Positions 1 to 13,400 of a DNA stretch of 64,000 nucleotides are shown here, piece after piece. A model generated the notes under the pieces. That model saw only the letters and a list, made by a program, of their open reading frames with translations. It ran no database searches and had not been told where the DNA came from. The translations under genes were made by a program, and so were the position numbers. Position 1 is the first letter of the stretch. Each line of letters opens with the position of its first letter. Origin of the DNA: Ostrinia nubilalis (taxonomy: Eukaryota; Arthropoda; Insecta; Lepidoptera; Crambidae); assembly GCF_963855985.1 (NCBI RefSeq), contig NC_087092.1, positions 10,664,001 to 10,728,000 of the forward strand. Direction: 5' to 3'.

Positions 1-45
1 GCCTGTAGAAGTCAAAGAGATAATAATACTCTAGAATAGAGTTAT

Positions 46-250
46 CGTCATCATCATCGTCATCTCAGCCACAGGACGTCCACTGCTGAACATAGCCTCC
101 TTCAATAACTTCCACATAATATCGCACAGTTGGTAGAGGCCTGCATCCAGCGCCTCCCTGCTATCTTTATCAGGTCGTCGGTCCACCTTGTGGGTGGACG
201 TCCTACGCTGTGTTTTCCGGTACGTGGCCTCCACTCCAGAACCTTTCTGC
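46..250 (-). mobile_element. RTE-type non-LTR retrotransposon, 3' end fragment
   Basis: Read on the minus strand, this encodes the C-terminal tail typical of lepidopteran RTE-like reverse-transcriptase ORFs: a WRPR-GK stretch, then GRPPTRWTDDLIKIAGRRWMQ. A frameshift follows, before the usual end of the ORF. The element ends in a GAT/GAC microsatellite, seen on the plus strand as repeated CAT/CGT near 47-65, which is the normal 3' terminus of this family. It is broken and not expressible. Family assignment is from recognition of the tail motif. Confidence 0.7.
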
Positions 251-279
251 CTGGGGCAGAGCTGCGGCAGGTTATACAG

Positions 280-680
280 AAAACTAAGGAAGGAGTATAA
301 CTTGCCACTATGCTTGACGTTCGTGGAATATGAGAAGAAGGCCTTCGATTCGATCGAAACTTGGGCAGTGCTGCAGTCTCTCCAGCGGTGCCATATTAAT
401 TATCGCTACCGTTGCTGACGATATTGTGGTCATGGCACTCATGGCAGAGTTGCTGGAAGACCTCGGCACAATGCTTAAAGTCCTTAATCGAATATATCGG
501 AACAGGTAGGCATTCGGATGAATACGAACAAAATAAAGCTTATGTCGAACTGCGCCCTACTCAGTTTCGTTTCGGAGCTTGATTCTCGCGATTGTTGACA
601 AGTATTGTCTACCTTAGACAAACGATTAATAGCCCGACGGATTAGCAAGCTGAAATGGCAATGGGCAGCTAGGGCACGTA
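280..680 (+). pseudogene. RTE-type reverse transcriptase fragment, inverted relative to its neighbour
   Basis: The plus strand encodes a reverse-transcriptase stretch (EYNLPLCL, then an extra-lysine version of VDYEKAFDS, then ETWAVLQSLQRC). It then jumps, with a deletion, to the catalytic-site block ADDIVVMA at about 414-437, and later to the near-C-terminal RISKLKWQW block at about 632-661. Stops and frameshifts separate the blocks. It lies head-to-head with the minus-strand tail at 46-250, so either two copies meet here or one copy was inverted and internally deleted. Confidence 0.65.
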
Positions 681-2073
681 GCGTAGTACGCCGAATAGAG
701 TTATCTGCAATAGAAATAAAGATGAGAGATACGAAGATTCAAGTAGAACAGAAAAAGAAAGACGTAACAGACTCAAACTATAAAAATCAGGAAAAACGTT
801 GACGACCCTCGATAGAGTTAGAAACCAGTTTTAACTGTGACAAAACAGACTGTACCTTACTTCCGATTCATGATCGTACACTGATTCCATAGAAAGTTAC
901 AAAGTGTATACTAATAACTTTTTAAAGTGAACAAAAAAAATCATCAAGCCCGATGGACTGATCTTTGTGTCAGATGGTTATGGTGGTAGTACTACTGACA
1001 CATATATTTTTATATTTTTGATACTGCCTTGTATAGTTCACATCTTTGACTTTAATAAATTTTAGCTGAGATCCAACTTGCACAACAGTTTTGGTTTCCT
1101 CCAATAGCACGCTACTTCGGTACAAGCGGGATCTTCACTACGTCTATACATATAACCTTAAAACCAATTAATGCCATTGTCTGTTTGCATTCTTCATTGC
1201 TTGCTGCACAAACTCCGCATTCCAGATTTTCCAATTTATTCGTTATCTTCAGCACAAACAAATGTACAATGATATGCCGTAGCTCTAACTTTGTGTTCAG
1301 GTGTAGTAACTCTTGTTTTTACTGTACACTGCGGATATAGTCTTTTCAAATGAACTTACCCTACGAGTATTACATTATGTCCATAATTCGATAGTTGGAT
1401 AGTTAGTCTATAACACGACTGGACGTGATCGTCCAACTCTGTAAAAATAAAATATTAAGACATAACGTTGCTAAATTATTGATGGGTATTATTTTTTATC
1501 GATAACCCACAGCAATCTGACTGACAGCACTAGTACTTTTACTTTTAAACTAGATAGAACTTTTATAATCTACCTCAAATACTACAAAAAGCGTAAATAC
1601 TAAATACTCAATTATTTATTGCATCCATAATAAATAGGTTCACTTACCTTGCAAGTTTTAGCACTTGGATTTCTGCAATAATATAGGTACTTTGCATGTT
1701 TTCTGAAAGTATCCGCAACCATAAGTAAATCTACTTTCGGAAGATTATTTGGTTGGCATCAGATACGGTTAATATAAATAAAAAATGTATCGAAATGAAC
1801 GAAAATAAGTTTACAGAGCGCAGCTAGCACCCGCGCCGAGCATAGCATAATATAGCATATTCAATTTTCGTGATATCAACAAAATTTTTTCACAGTTAGT
1901 CTTATTTTAGCTTAAAGTTTTTGTTAGGGCTGAAAAAGGGGAATAAATTTTGATTTACATCTTCCTCATTGTTATGCCAAAATTACCTATACGTCATTTT
2001 ACCTGTAGCTGGTACTCGTAGTACTCAAATGTATAATGTGTAATATTTTTTCTATGTTACAATGACATACAGC
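681..2073. other. Non-coding interval, nothing recognised
   Basis: AT-rich sequence with only short chance ORFs and no splice-supported coding exon that I can see. It contains two TACGAGTA-type octamers (1362 and 2013), discussed under findings. Confidence 0.5.
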
Positions 2074-2513
2074 CAGCGTTGCCAGTTTTTTTTTTCGCCA
2101 AGTCGGGACTTCGGTACTTTTTGAGAGAAAATAGCGGGAATCTTCCGTCAGAAGCGGGACATAGTAAAAAAACGTACATACAATCAAAGGTTTTCAAATA
2201 TTTATCTTTTTATTTGACTTAAAATTACGTTTACGTGACAATATGTAGCAAAAGTAGCCATAGAAAATGAATTTTAACAAAAAAATAATATTTTTAACCA
2301 CGTGCCTATCGTTAAATTCGTCTTTAGAATAAAAAAAGAAAAATCGAAATTAAAAAAAAATATTCTTTAGAATAATATGGCGTTTCAAACAATAGTCTGG
2401 TGAAGTGAGTGTCTCTCTGCTAAAAGCGGGACCGAGCCTGTCCCGCGCGGGACATTTAAATTTGATTTAAAAATCGGGACGTCCCGCCAAAATCGGGACG
2501 TCTAGCAACGCTG
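2074..2513. mobile_element. hAT-like non-autonomous DNA transposon (440 bp)
   Basis: The ends are inverted (CAGCGTTGCCAG at the left; CAGCGTTGCTAG when the right end is read on the minus strand). The element is flanked by a perfect 8-bp duplication CATACAGC at 2066-2073 and 2514-2521, the length hAT elements generate. The interior has several copies of a CGGGAC/GTCCCG motif in both orientations, mainly near the ends, and an AT-rich middle. There is no transposase ORF, so it would need a helper element. Confidence 0.8.
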
Positions 2514-2521
2514 CATACAGC

Positions 2522-4565
2522 TGAGTCTATCACTGCTTTAATATTTTTTCGGAACCTAGGTATCCTTTTCTTCAAAAGCTTTCTCGCATCTTTTTCACTA
2601 TACTTGATCTACAGGTTTATTCATGTTCTACAGTTTGGAATCCAACATAATATTTGAATGAACTGAATAATACATCAATTAAAATCTACTAATAACGATC
2701 AATAAAAAGCGCCCTGACTTGTGTATAAATTATCCTGACACCACAAAAACCACAAAACTCATAAAAAAATTATAAAACCCAATATTAATCCTACAACGAA
2801 TGGGCCAGTTTGATTATACCAATCTCAAATGATCAGGTAAACAGTGCTTAAAACTGGCTTTATTTGTTACTAACAGAACAGAGAAGAATAGACCTCTGTT
2901 TCATAATCTGTGGGGCCAGGCTCACTGCGCGTGCTCGGAAGACAGGTCTGGGGACGCCGCGGGTTATCGCCGCGGGCGTTTCCACTGCGCCAGCGCATTT
3001 TCCCTATCTTGCTGTTAGGGTCACCACATGTAAAATCTGACTTTAATTACCAGATTTATGGTTTGGTGGAAATGTTAATAGATTACCTAATGGTAGATAA
3101 TTATTTGTGCAGCTGAAACGCTTTAAGTATAAAACCTACTTATAATTTTCACCATCTGCCTGTCACATTTCACTCTGTACTACACAAATATTACATGAAG
3201 ATGCAGCTGCTGAGGTCGCCATACAAGCACGTGCTGTGTCTGCAACGTGCATTTTGAATACATTATAATAATTAACCCCTCACTAGATGTCTACCAAGTG
3301 CCGTCAGTCTGCAGCAGTTCAAAGTTCCCTTTATATTTGAATTGCTTGATCTCTCGTAAAGTTGAATGACATTAAATTATGCATATTGTCATGTCGGTAG
3401 GAAGGAATACAAATGTTCATTTATTCCTACTGACATCTCTCTAACGATTAAGATAACACCTGAAAAATGTCGTTAAATCTTCACCATCTTTATCATTAGG
3501 TTAGGTTTTAAGAAAAATCGAACTGCCTAAGGCGGGACCCGCCTTTTTTCAAGTTGTTTATTTAAAATGTATATTTAGTAAATCCCATTCGTCAGGCCGG
3601 GAGACATCTTTTCATAGCTTAAGTTATGCTTAATCCCCCAGGTTGTATCAAGTTGTACACAAATTCTCATATGGACTCTACATGTACTTTCTATGACTTT
3701 TGACAACATAATAAAAAGTCGGCGACACATGTTGGCGGTGGGTTTAGTGTGAGACTGCAGATTCATCAGAATTTTTCATGGAATTGCCATTCATCATATC
3801 AAATATTACGAAGTAGGTAAGCAAAAAAATATCTGTACCTTAAAAATCCACAAACATTACAGCAAAGCATATATTCGTTGCCTATGGACATTCAATAATT
3901 ATGTATTTTTTTGTAGGTAGGTAGGTATGTCATATCTAATTGCAATTAACAGTTTGTAAGATGACATTGTCAAATTATTTATTAATTTTACTAAATATAT
4001 TTAGCATTTTTTTCCTATTTATCAATATGCAAATGTTAACACTGATGATACACAAATTTTAATAATATTAAGTAAGTAGTCATATACATAGATTGATCTA
4101 TTATATCATCAAATATTTATATGTGGACAAAAATTTTGTATTAAAGTGATAACCTTAATTAATTATCTTATAATATAAATTACTCAATTATGTAATTAAT
4201 GTTAATCATTTTCATTGAACTTTGCAGCTTTATTGTCACGTGAAGAGGTCACGTATCCCGTAAATGATTAATAGGTGTTCATAATGTTTATAAACTTTTA
4301 ATGCAAAACAATATACACGTCCTTTAATTACAGAAACCACTATATTTTGTACTACATTTATATGATATACCTTTAATACAGCTTTAAAATACAAGACTTT
4401 ATCAGAATTATTGCCCGTGTATTTCAACATTACATACATAGGTACACCGTGTATAAGTAAACCACAGCACAAAACAATTAGTTTAAGTACATAAATAGAG
4501 AATGAAATTAAAGAAGAAAATGTAGAGTTGGTACATTTATTCAACAACTTTCATCGTAACGTAAC
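2522..4565. other. Non-coding interval; short copy of a hairpin repeat
   Basis: No gene seen. Around 3513-3558 is a partial copy (TCGAACTGCCTAAGGCGGG...) of the hairpin element found complete at 47185-47282. The rest is AT-rich unique-looking sequence with chance ORFs only. Confidence 0.45.
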
Positions 4566-4568
4566 TAA

Positions 4569-4718
4569 CGCCCGTATTCACAACCGATATGCTTGCTTAA
4601 GTGAAGCAGCAAATGGAATGCACACAGCGTTGAATATAGCTCTGTGATTGGTTCATGTGTCACCCTGTGCGTCCACGCGCACTGTAAGACCTCATAATAA
4701 TGTTTGTGAATACGAGCG
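4569..4718. mobile_element. PIF/Harbinger-like MITE (150 bp)
   Basis: Inverted ends CGCCCGTATTCACAA and TTGTGAATACGAGCG (one mismatch) are flanked by TAA at 4566-4568 and 4719-4721. A TWA duplication is typical of PIF/Harbinger elements. It has no coding capacity. Confidence 0.7.
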
Positions 4719-4984
4719 TAAGTGATTTTTCTCGAAACAAGCAAAAATCAGGTTTATCAAATTTTGGAACCTAGACGAAGGCATTCTTTGAGTCTTGCGA
4801 TGCTATGTATGTTATGTGCATAAGGTTTTTCTTACGTAAGGTCACATTCACATGTATGCCGGTATTGTCGACATACCTATCACGCGGCTGAAAGCGTGTT
4901 TCAATACCTCTAGCACGAAAAGCTTTCGCATGGCCATCAAAAGATTTAGTTTGAAAACTTAAACAGCGCCCCCAACGTGACTTA

Positions 4985-5102
4985 GGCTGGGTTGCACCAT
5001 CTTACTTTGACTGTAACAAATGTCAAAAATCTGTCAAACTCCATAAAAAAATCATCGGTTGTCGTTAAAGTTACGGTCAAAGTTTGGTGGTGCAACTCAG
5101 CC
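4985..5102. mobile_element. PIF/Harbinger-like MITE, GGCTGGGTTGCACCA family (118 bp)
   Basis: Ends GGCTGGGTTGCACCA and TGGTGCAACTCAGCC, with the TWA duplication TTA at 4982-4984 and 5103-5105. Three more members sit at 34.2-34.6 kb, including two joined end to end. Confidence 0.8.
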
Positions 5103-5105
5103 TTA

Positions 5106-8100
5106 AAGTGAATTTAGTTTGAGAGATGGTAGGTAGCACTAATTTTGACATTCGAGATCGTTACGTTATCGTTGAATTCGAAGGCTGGGTATCGAATTTT
5201 ATCGAATACGCAAACGATTCGAAGATGAAAGTTTTTCGTGCTAGAGATACTGTTACTATTTTTGTGTCTCGCAAATTACAGTGACAATCCGAATGTGATA
5301 CAATATTAAATGGCAAATCATATACTCGTAGTATATTACACTTAATAATTTTAAGTATATGTTTATGGCCACAATAAGCCAGAGGCAAGAGGAGGTAAGT
5401 TAAGTAAAGTTAATAGAACAACTACTTGTTATGTATATAGGTACTATGTAACGGAACTGAAATAATAGAACTGTGCCAATTGAATATTTTTAGTACTTTG
5501 GTACTAATCCGGTAAAACGTAACTGTAAGACCGCCCATCTATTAATTAATTAAATCAATTTAATTTAATTAGAGCGTTATCATGATGGTATCGATTATTA
5601 GTTTGTCGTCACGTTCACACGGTTCAGAAAGCATGCGCACACGCAAACCTCTGCTTTCAGTCGCTGCAAGATTGCTATTGAATCTCTATACTGTTAAAAA
5701 CAAAGTCGAAATTGGTTTGTAAAGGTAAGTGTGTTTATTTGCAGCGGTGACAATCGCAGTACCTATATTCATGCCGTGGGAAATGTCGGCCATTAAAGTC
5801 ATTACCGGAGGTTGATATCCGTCACAAACACACGTGAAATGGTGCGTTTAAGCCACTCATTCGAGGTAATGACACACCTGTGTTTGTAAATAAGTACCAA
5901 TTAGTACTACTTATAGCCGTTTTGTACTATTTTTAGAACAGGCCAAAAACAAGCATGAATGCTATAAATATTAATTTTTCTTTTGTCAGAAAGGCCTCCG
6001 TAAATTTTTGTCAGTCTATGTATAATTCTAAGACCTTTGTTAAGAAATTATTCAATATTAATATTCTGGGTATTTCCTCGTTCAATTGTTGAATCAAATA
6101 CTTTTTAAATGGGACGTTTACGAAAGCATAAATTTTGCAATTACGAGTATCATTTCTAAGAAGTTCTCTGCTCCAGTGTAAGTACATATTATCATATTTT
6201 TTATCATTCCGTTTCCTATTGCGTACATTAAAGTAGTTTGTTTACAAATCTCCGAGTACAGAGTACAATTGGGCGTATTATCCCTAGACAGAGCGCGACC
6301 TCTTATCAAGCCGTCTCGCGCCCTTGACATGCATCGTCTCGGCTCCTTCAGCGATGCATGAACATGATTACATTCATAAATATGCGTAAATAAGAAATCT
6401 TCTTAGCTTAAGTGCGCGGCAAGTGACCCTAAAAATCTGGCAAACAAACGAATTGGTTCATGGCCCTCGGTGGTGTTTGATTGCTTAGTTAAATCACGTT
6501 GAGACACAGTACAGGCTAGGTTTCAGTGGATTTCTATCATATCCTAGATTCAGGTTGTCCGGGGAGTGTCTAGCGAGGGTTTATTTTGTTGTCCGGGTTC
6601 TAGCCTCCAAAATACGGGGATTTCACGCTTCTTATTCTGGTTGTAAAATTTTATTTTTAATTCGCCAAAGTTTATTGGCGCCGGCGTTACATTAGCGATT
6701 ACACCTCAGGGCTAAGTTTCATCAAAAGGAAACTCGTAAATAAAATACTATTTGCGCATCTAAGTATGTGGCATTTGACACGAATTTGCGTTTGACGAAG
6801 TTCTTGAGGGGAATAACAAAAATATCGGATGTTTATTGGTACATTCGCGGAAATCCCTAAAGAACCAAGGACATTCGAAGATGAAAAAAAAATTTTTTTT
6901 AATAAACTTAATAAAGAATCGTAGACAAACTGATTATTTTTTAATTTAAAAGATCATCGGAGATGTGGTCAAATACATAAGTATACGAGTTGTAATTATA
7001 TTTACTGAGCAACAACTGTAGATTATTGCAACAGCCAACTATAACACAATCGCTGAATGTTTATATACATAGATTTATTGATATCAGTAAGTATTGCATT
7101 GCATAATAAAAATCAATACAAAAGAGCACCACGATATTTAAATCCAAATTAATGAGGTTATCATTTATTTATTTTTGTACATAATGTCTCGCGCCCCATA
7201 AATAAGATTAATACCTAGGTACATATTGCCTTTTCATACTAGACTTATCAAAACATCCTACGGTTCAAAACTCATTCACAATAGTTGCTTAGGTTAGCTA
7301 TATTATTTAACAGATTTAGTCGACTTTTCGTCAACCTATAGTACCTATAGGGAAAGGGTAATTAACCGTCGGGTGTATGTTTACCTATACACGATTTGCG
7401 TCATTGGTGATTATAATTATGACTACCAGTTCTATTACAAACAGTTTATTTTAAGTAGGTACCAACAGCGATATAGATTTATGTTAAAATTAATACCAAC
7501 AGGAAAGGTTGTTGCTATTTTAACACCAAAACGTGTTTAATGTTATTGTTTGAGAAGTACGGTACGATAACAATTAGCTTCTAGCCAGTGTGGGCCTTGT
7601 ATAAATCTGTCATATAACATGAAATCAAAATCAGCTAGGAAAATCATGTCTACTTGAAACATTAATTTATTTTAACTTAAAATTTTTATCATCTTCAAAG
7701 TTCTCTACACCAGTCTTCTAAATTAACTTATTATAAATGAAAATGTAAACAAAACTAGAAGAGTAACTAACTTTTGCAATTAAAAATAACACATTAAAAT
7801 ATAACACTAGTTAAAACGCTCAAAGAGGAAAAGACGATTTTATTGTATAAGTACGGCCGGCCCACGTCAAGAAGTTAAACATATGTACTTATGACAGTAA
7901 CAGTTGAGCAAGTAGGTAAGTACATAATTACATATTTATTTTTGCAATACCGTTTTCCTCAACATGAAATTATTGAAAACTGAATAAATATGATAAAACA
8001 GACTGTCCAAGGAACACAATACCTTTCAATCAAACATTTAAATTAAAACGCTGTCAATACACTGTGGCGTCCGTTGACGCACTACACCATCTTTATATGC

Positions 8101-8217
8101 AATGATACTACATAAAACATGTCATGTCGAACGTTTCAAAATCGATTTGCCCGCAAAAAATCGAACAAAAAATCGGGATAGAAGAGACACTACGCTGTCT
8201 GCGTGGTAACTAAAGTT
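5106..8217. other. Non-coding interval, nothing recognised
   Basis: AT-rich; no splice-supported exon or repeat with visible ends. Two TACGAGTA octamers (5323 and 6142). Confidence 0.45.
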
Positions 8218-8220
8218 TTA

Positions 8221-8649
8221 GGCCTCAGCCTCGAACTTAGCGGGCAGCGGGGCGGCGGCGGCGGCGGCGCGGGAGCGGGGCAGGCAACGCAGACCCGTTC
8301 TCGAAACAAGCGGGCAGCTCGCGCGGCGCTTTAGCGGCGAAGTGTTGTGTTCGGGGTTGTGTTGTCGAGATATTTGTTTTTATTCGCAAACGAAATGTCT
8401 GAACAACGGCGACAATTTTATTTCGATTCAAATTTATTCCTAACGCTCGATTTATTGTGGGCAAAAGAAGGAGTGCGCTGCCCGCTCGTTGCCCGCTCCC
8501 TCGCCGCTGCCCGCTCGTTGCCCGCTGCCGCCCCGCTGCCGCGCCGCTGTTTTCGAGAACCGGTCTATTTGATTTTACGCATAAGATCCTGCCGCTCCCG
8601 CGCCGCCGCCGCCGTCGCCCCGCTGCCCGCTAAGTTCGAGGCTGAGGCC
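8221..8649. mobile_element. PIF/Harbinger-like element with 58-bp GC-rich terminal inverted repeats
   Basis: Terminal inverted repeats 8221-8278 and 8592-8649 (about 58 bp, one mismatch seen) start GGCCTCAGCCTCGAACTTAG and continue into a (GGC)n tract. They are flanked by TTA at 8218-8220 and 8650-8652. Just inside the right repeat are subterminal repeats of GCCCGCTCGTT. The middle contains an open frame across the element (8347-8724 plus) including MSEQRRQFYFDSNLFLTLDLL. It may be a relic of an internal gene or chance; I do not recognise it. GC content is far above the flanks. Confidence 0.8.
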
Positions 8650-8652
8650 TTA

Positions 8653-10127
8653 GTGATGGGACGCTTTTTGGTGGGAATGAATTACAATAAACTCTACGTC
8701 GAACAAATTCAACTTAGTTTTTAAAGAAATTTAGTTGCCTAATTTATATGACTTTTTCAAATTTTTTACACACAGACTTTTTTTTGTTTTTTTTTTTTTT
8801 TATTTACTATATTTTGGCGTTCATAAGTGCTACTTGTGGTCTAAAATGAATAAATATTAAAAAAAGGACTGCGCCATATATTTTTGCATTATCAAACATT
8901 ACCTAAATTAAACTTGATGAACTTCGTTCTGTAAAATAACGTACCTCCTACTGAATGTAATCCTTTGTATTATTGGGCTCAAACTTGTTATATGGCAGGC
9001 CTGTGATATCAGGATAATTAATTATTGGCGAGTGTGTTACAGAAAGTAGGTACCAAATATCTAAAAGAAATGCATTATATTTTATTTAAAGAATACACAG
9101 ACTATAGAGATGGAAGCTTACCTAGAGACATTTGACAGTTCCTGAAATCACTTATTAGATATGATGCTGGTGAATCAGCCAGTTTATGATTTAGTTTCAT
9201 AAGTATTTGATTTAATACACTTGTTGTCACATCTCAAAATGTAAACATTGATTGATTGATTACTCAACTCCTCACGAAAAGACTCCAGAGCAACTGAAAA
9301 TTTAAATACAGTTCAATTTTACATGACTTGACGTCAACAACTTTAAGGACTTTCCTCGGTTCAACGGTCGTTTAAGGAGAAATTCTGCAGGTCATTGGAC
9401 ATCGACTTTTTGAACTCCTGTTTCTGTTTCGGGCACCAGGGTTGTGACAAGAAGCCATTACACAATGCTGGTGTCAGATTTGATGAGCTGTCATAATATG
9501 CGTCTGTCATGGCCTTTGGCCGACACAGCTACGTGACGTCCGTAGTACTGAATCACATTTCTTTTTCGGAAAATCCCACCTGAATATGATTAAGTCTGAA
9601 ATGTCCAAAGATTAGTAGATAAATATGATACTCGTTGTTATTTTTGGGAATTTAGTTAGCATAGATTAAACTTGTTTTCGTATCTTGTAAATCGATACTT
9701 ACTTGTAAGATACCACATATTTAAATTTCGCACATGCGAAGGAATCTCTCGCGCGCACCAAGTGCAAATGTACTACACATTGAGGTTAAAATACGTCAAT
9801 TATTTACGCAATTTATTTTTGATGCTGAAGTTGAACTGACATAGGTAACATAAACTACGAGTATCTATAAATATTCTGCATGTGTTTTCCACTTCCATTT
9901 TCACGAGATACTTGCCAAAATACTTAAGTGTCGCTTTGAATATTGAACGATTGTTTTGTTTCTGTATTGAAATTGCTATATGTACATTTATCCCTAATCT
10001 GCGAGAAGTTCTTGCTGAAAAATTGGTCCATATAAGAGCATCTTCAGAAAGTGCAGCCTTGATAGATGTAGAACACACTTTATTGTACACCACACAAGAC
10101 AAGAACAGAAAAAGAAAGAAATATACA
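8653..10127. other. Non-coding interval
   Basis: No gene recognised. It contains a CRE-type octamer TGACGTCA at 9329 and a TACGAGTA octamer at 9856. The long open frame running from 9882 into the RTE tail downstream is probably coincidental upstream of 10128. Confidence 0.45.
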
Positions 10128-10412
10128 AAAGATAAGGCACAATTCCGCAAGTGGAACTGGATTGGCCACACTCTCCGAAGGGACCCCGATCACATCCCTA
10201 AGCAGGCTCTGGATTGGAATCCCCAAGGAAAACGCAAACGTGGTCGACCCAGGCAAACTTGGCGGCGCACTGTAGCGGACGAGGCGAAGAAGATCGGCAA
10301 AACCTGGAGCGAGATCAAGCGAGAAGCTCAAGACCGAACGAGATGGAGGACTGTTGTGGACGCCCTCTGCCCCATCTAGGGGACATAGGACCATAAGTCA
10401 AGAAAGTCAAGG
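10128..10412 (+). mobile_element. RTE (BovB-like) retrotransposon 3' end, C-terminal ORF tail
   Basis: The plus strand encodes the C-terminal tail of an RTE-type polyprotein: FRKWNWIGHTLRR, then ALDWNPQGKRKRGRPRQTWRR, then W-ELA-like and DRTRWRTVVDALCPI, ending at a stop at 10377-10379. The frame is intact for about 83 codons. A short A-rich AAGTCAAG-type tail follows. This is a second RTE subfamily, distinct from the one at the left end. It is a 5'-truncated, dead insertion. Confidence 0.75.
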
Positions 10413-13400
10413 CACAATTCAGGCGGTCTTATCGCTATACAGCGATCATTCTTTCCCAGGCATCCTAAACCTAATACATTCATTACGTCATCTTGTGATG
10501 CCGGCATACTTAATCGTAAATTCTTTATGCATACGCATTAGCAAAGGTCCCAACTTCCTCTGACGCGGACGTCCTACATTCCTATTCGCGGTATATCAAA
10601 TTAACGCGAAGACGCTAGTCAATGTTGTTACGTCAGAGCGCGTCTCACTTTGTTTATAAGACGCTCGAATTGTAAATAATAATAAATCTGCCATTTTGAT
10701 TACAATAAATCAATGCAGATATCGATTTTAAGCATATTTTACGCTCTACTGTCATTTGAAAGATGAAACATACTCAATAATGTGAAACAAGACACTGAGT
10801 ATATTTCAAGAGAAACCATATTTTCGTCTAAACGTTTCTTCTTAGCCATTTTTATAATGAACATAGACATTAAAATATAATGGTAAAGGTGATCTAAAAT
10901 AAGCACATTTTACATTATTACTGTTAAAAATCTGAAAATTCCAATGACGCATTAATTTCAGGAAATTTTGTTGCAGTTGCCATTGACATAGAGATTTTCA
11001 ATGGACCTACGTGCAGCATGCAACATTATGTGGTTTACCTTAACTATTATAGTTTGACGCTCAAAGAACGTTCTGAAGTAGGTAGTTGTGATTTGTTACC
11101 TGAAACAACAAAAATACAAATGTTTAATCAGTAAGAATCAGTAGTAAAATTTCATGAAACGACATTATTATGCAATAAAACTCTGTCATTGTTAAGATCA
11201 ATATTCTATTCAATTTACCTAATGGCTGAAAATATGTATTATTAATACCTAATCGTTTACTTCTTGATGCACACAAATGGTTTAATAAAAATGTGAATAA
11301 ATAGTATCCAATTGCCATCATAAATAATAGTAAGTTCCCTGAACTGATGTCTGGATCGATCACACACCAAACATGTGCATATTTACTGGAATCCACGAAA
11401 TCGGTATTGTTCTTGTGTGATTATTGAAATATACCTGTCACCAGCTACGGCTATTGAATAGTTACATTATGTGTGTGTCGACGAAATTAAATATGGATGG
11501 GAAGTGAATGACGTCAATGGCCTCTTGGGTGCACGTACCTCGGTGGTGCGCGGGCACAGGAGCTAGCCAACCTGAGGCTCTACTGTAATACTAATAAATC
11601 CTTCACCTGACCAGCCATCTCTTTTCCTTCCCTACAGATGCCATCATGAGCAAGAGCGACAGATATAGATGGAAAATTTAAAATTGCGTTGCTTAGTAGA
11701 CCCACTAGCCAGTACGGCCATTTACCTCTGAATCCCAACAGTTCAGAGTATTCCCGCATCGACACCCAGACTGATCATACATGAATAACTACAGCATCAG
11801 GTCTTTGATCCATTCATTTATGCTAAGGTGATCTTCAAAGGACCGTAGATATGAATTGATAATGTCCTCATAGTAATATTAACTTTTCTTCTTATTTGAC
11901 TTCGAAGAAAATCATGATATCGAAGAAATATCAAGACATCGATGAGCTTATGATTGGGTAAATACCTAACCAAAAAATAAGGAACCTAATACATTATTAA
12001 AAGAGATATTTTATCTTATTTACTAGGTACATATCAATGATCATAGAGCGTTGTTATTCGTCAGCTTGGTATCGGTCAGTGATAAGGACATAAATAAATT
12101 GCGACACTTTGAATTTGAACGTGCATCTAGTATCAAGCTTGTCACATAAATTTTTCGAAGTTGGTCGTACCTGCTAGACAGGAAGATTTTTTTTTACAAA
12201 TACAAATTCAATCGACGATATTGCACATATTTATACATCTCCTTAACAGATTTGATTGTCAGTAAATAAAATAAGAAGGATAATGGATAATCGTCTATAA
12301 GACCGAAGAAAAATAGTCATTATAAGTACGCGCTGAAAATAATTGTCAATAACGTAAATCTGATGTAAGGGAAAACCCTGGACGCGAACACAATTCCTCA
12401 GAATCAATTGGACGTGTATAAGGAAAACCAGGACATGTCGAGTCGGAGACAGGGAAATATTTTGCCCCTCTTAGCTCATTTAGACTCGAATGCTGCATTT
12501 TATAAATAACTTCACACTAACTTATCATAATTTTGTTTAAATGAATCGGTTACTAACGCGTAAACAATAACTTACTTGTTTATGTATTAAATTAGGAAAT
12601 CTACTTTAAGACAATGTTACACGGCCGGATATCCTTGTAACTGAAAACGTGTGTAAAGTTTAAAAACGTCACTAAAGGACCATGTACACAGTGTCGACAT
12701 GGCTATTTATGACTGAAACGTCAGTCTTTGTTCAGTCTTGAATATAATTAAAAGGGGGTGTGTTTTATGACTTTATACATGACAAAATTTTTAAAGTACC
12801 TATTTTAAAACACTTTCTTTGGTAGGTATTATTATTTATTTAAACATTTCTGATTTGGTTTTCAAAACACGATAACAGTATTCGTGTAGAACAAAGTTGC
12901 GTAGTTAGTTAATTATCTTTTAAGTCGCTAACGATTTGTAATTTTCCAGCAAATTCAAATGTTTTGTAGTGTAGCGTAGTGTATTATGCAAACAATAAGT
13001 AATGAGAGTCTTAACTGTAAGTGGTTTTTAAAAATAGATAAATGGTTTAAAAACAACATTTTTAAACTGAGCAATTGGAAAATTCCTTTAGCTCGCTTAA
13101 CGAAACGAGTGTTGAAGTAAGTTCGACTTCTTAATGTGTGCACACTCAGCTTAACTTTCTGAGAAACGAAAATGCAATTCTCCACCGTGTGAAACGGGCC
13201 TGTATATCATTCATTTCCAATTAGACGGTTGCTTTGGGAACGAGTCCACATGAATCGCTCGCCGCGCTGCGAATCAACAATGCGAAGAGCCACACAAAGC
13301 AACAATCTCTTGTGCGTCACAAGTCAATGAAAAAAAACATAGGTTTAACATAAATGAGGTAAATGTAGTGTGCTTATACAAAAATATACTTTTTCAACAC

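Noticed and set aside
10080..10394. 104-codon minus-strand frame
   Set aside because: Antisense of the RTE C-terminal tail, whose plus-strand reading is clearly the real one.
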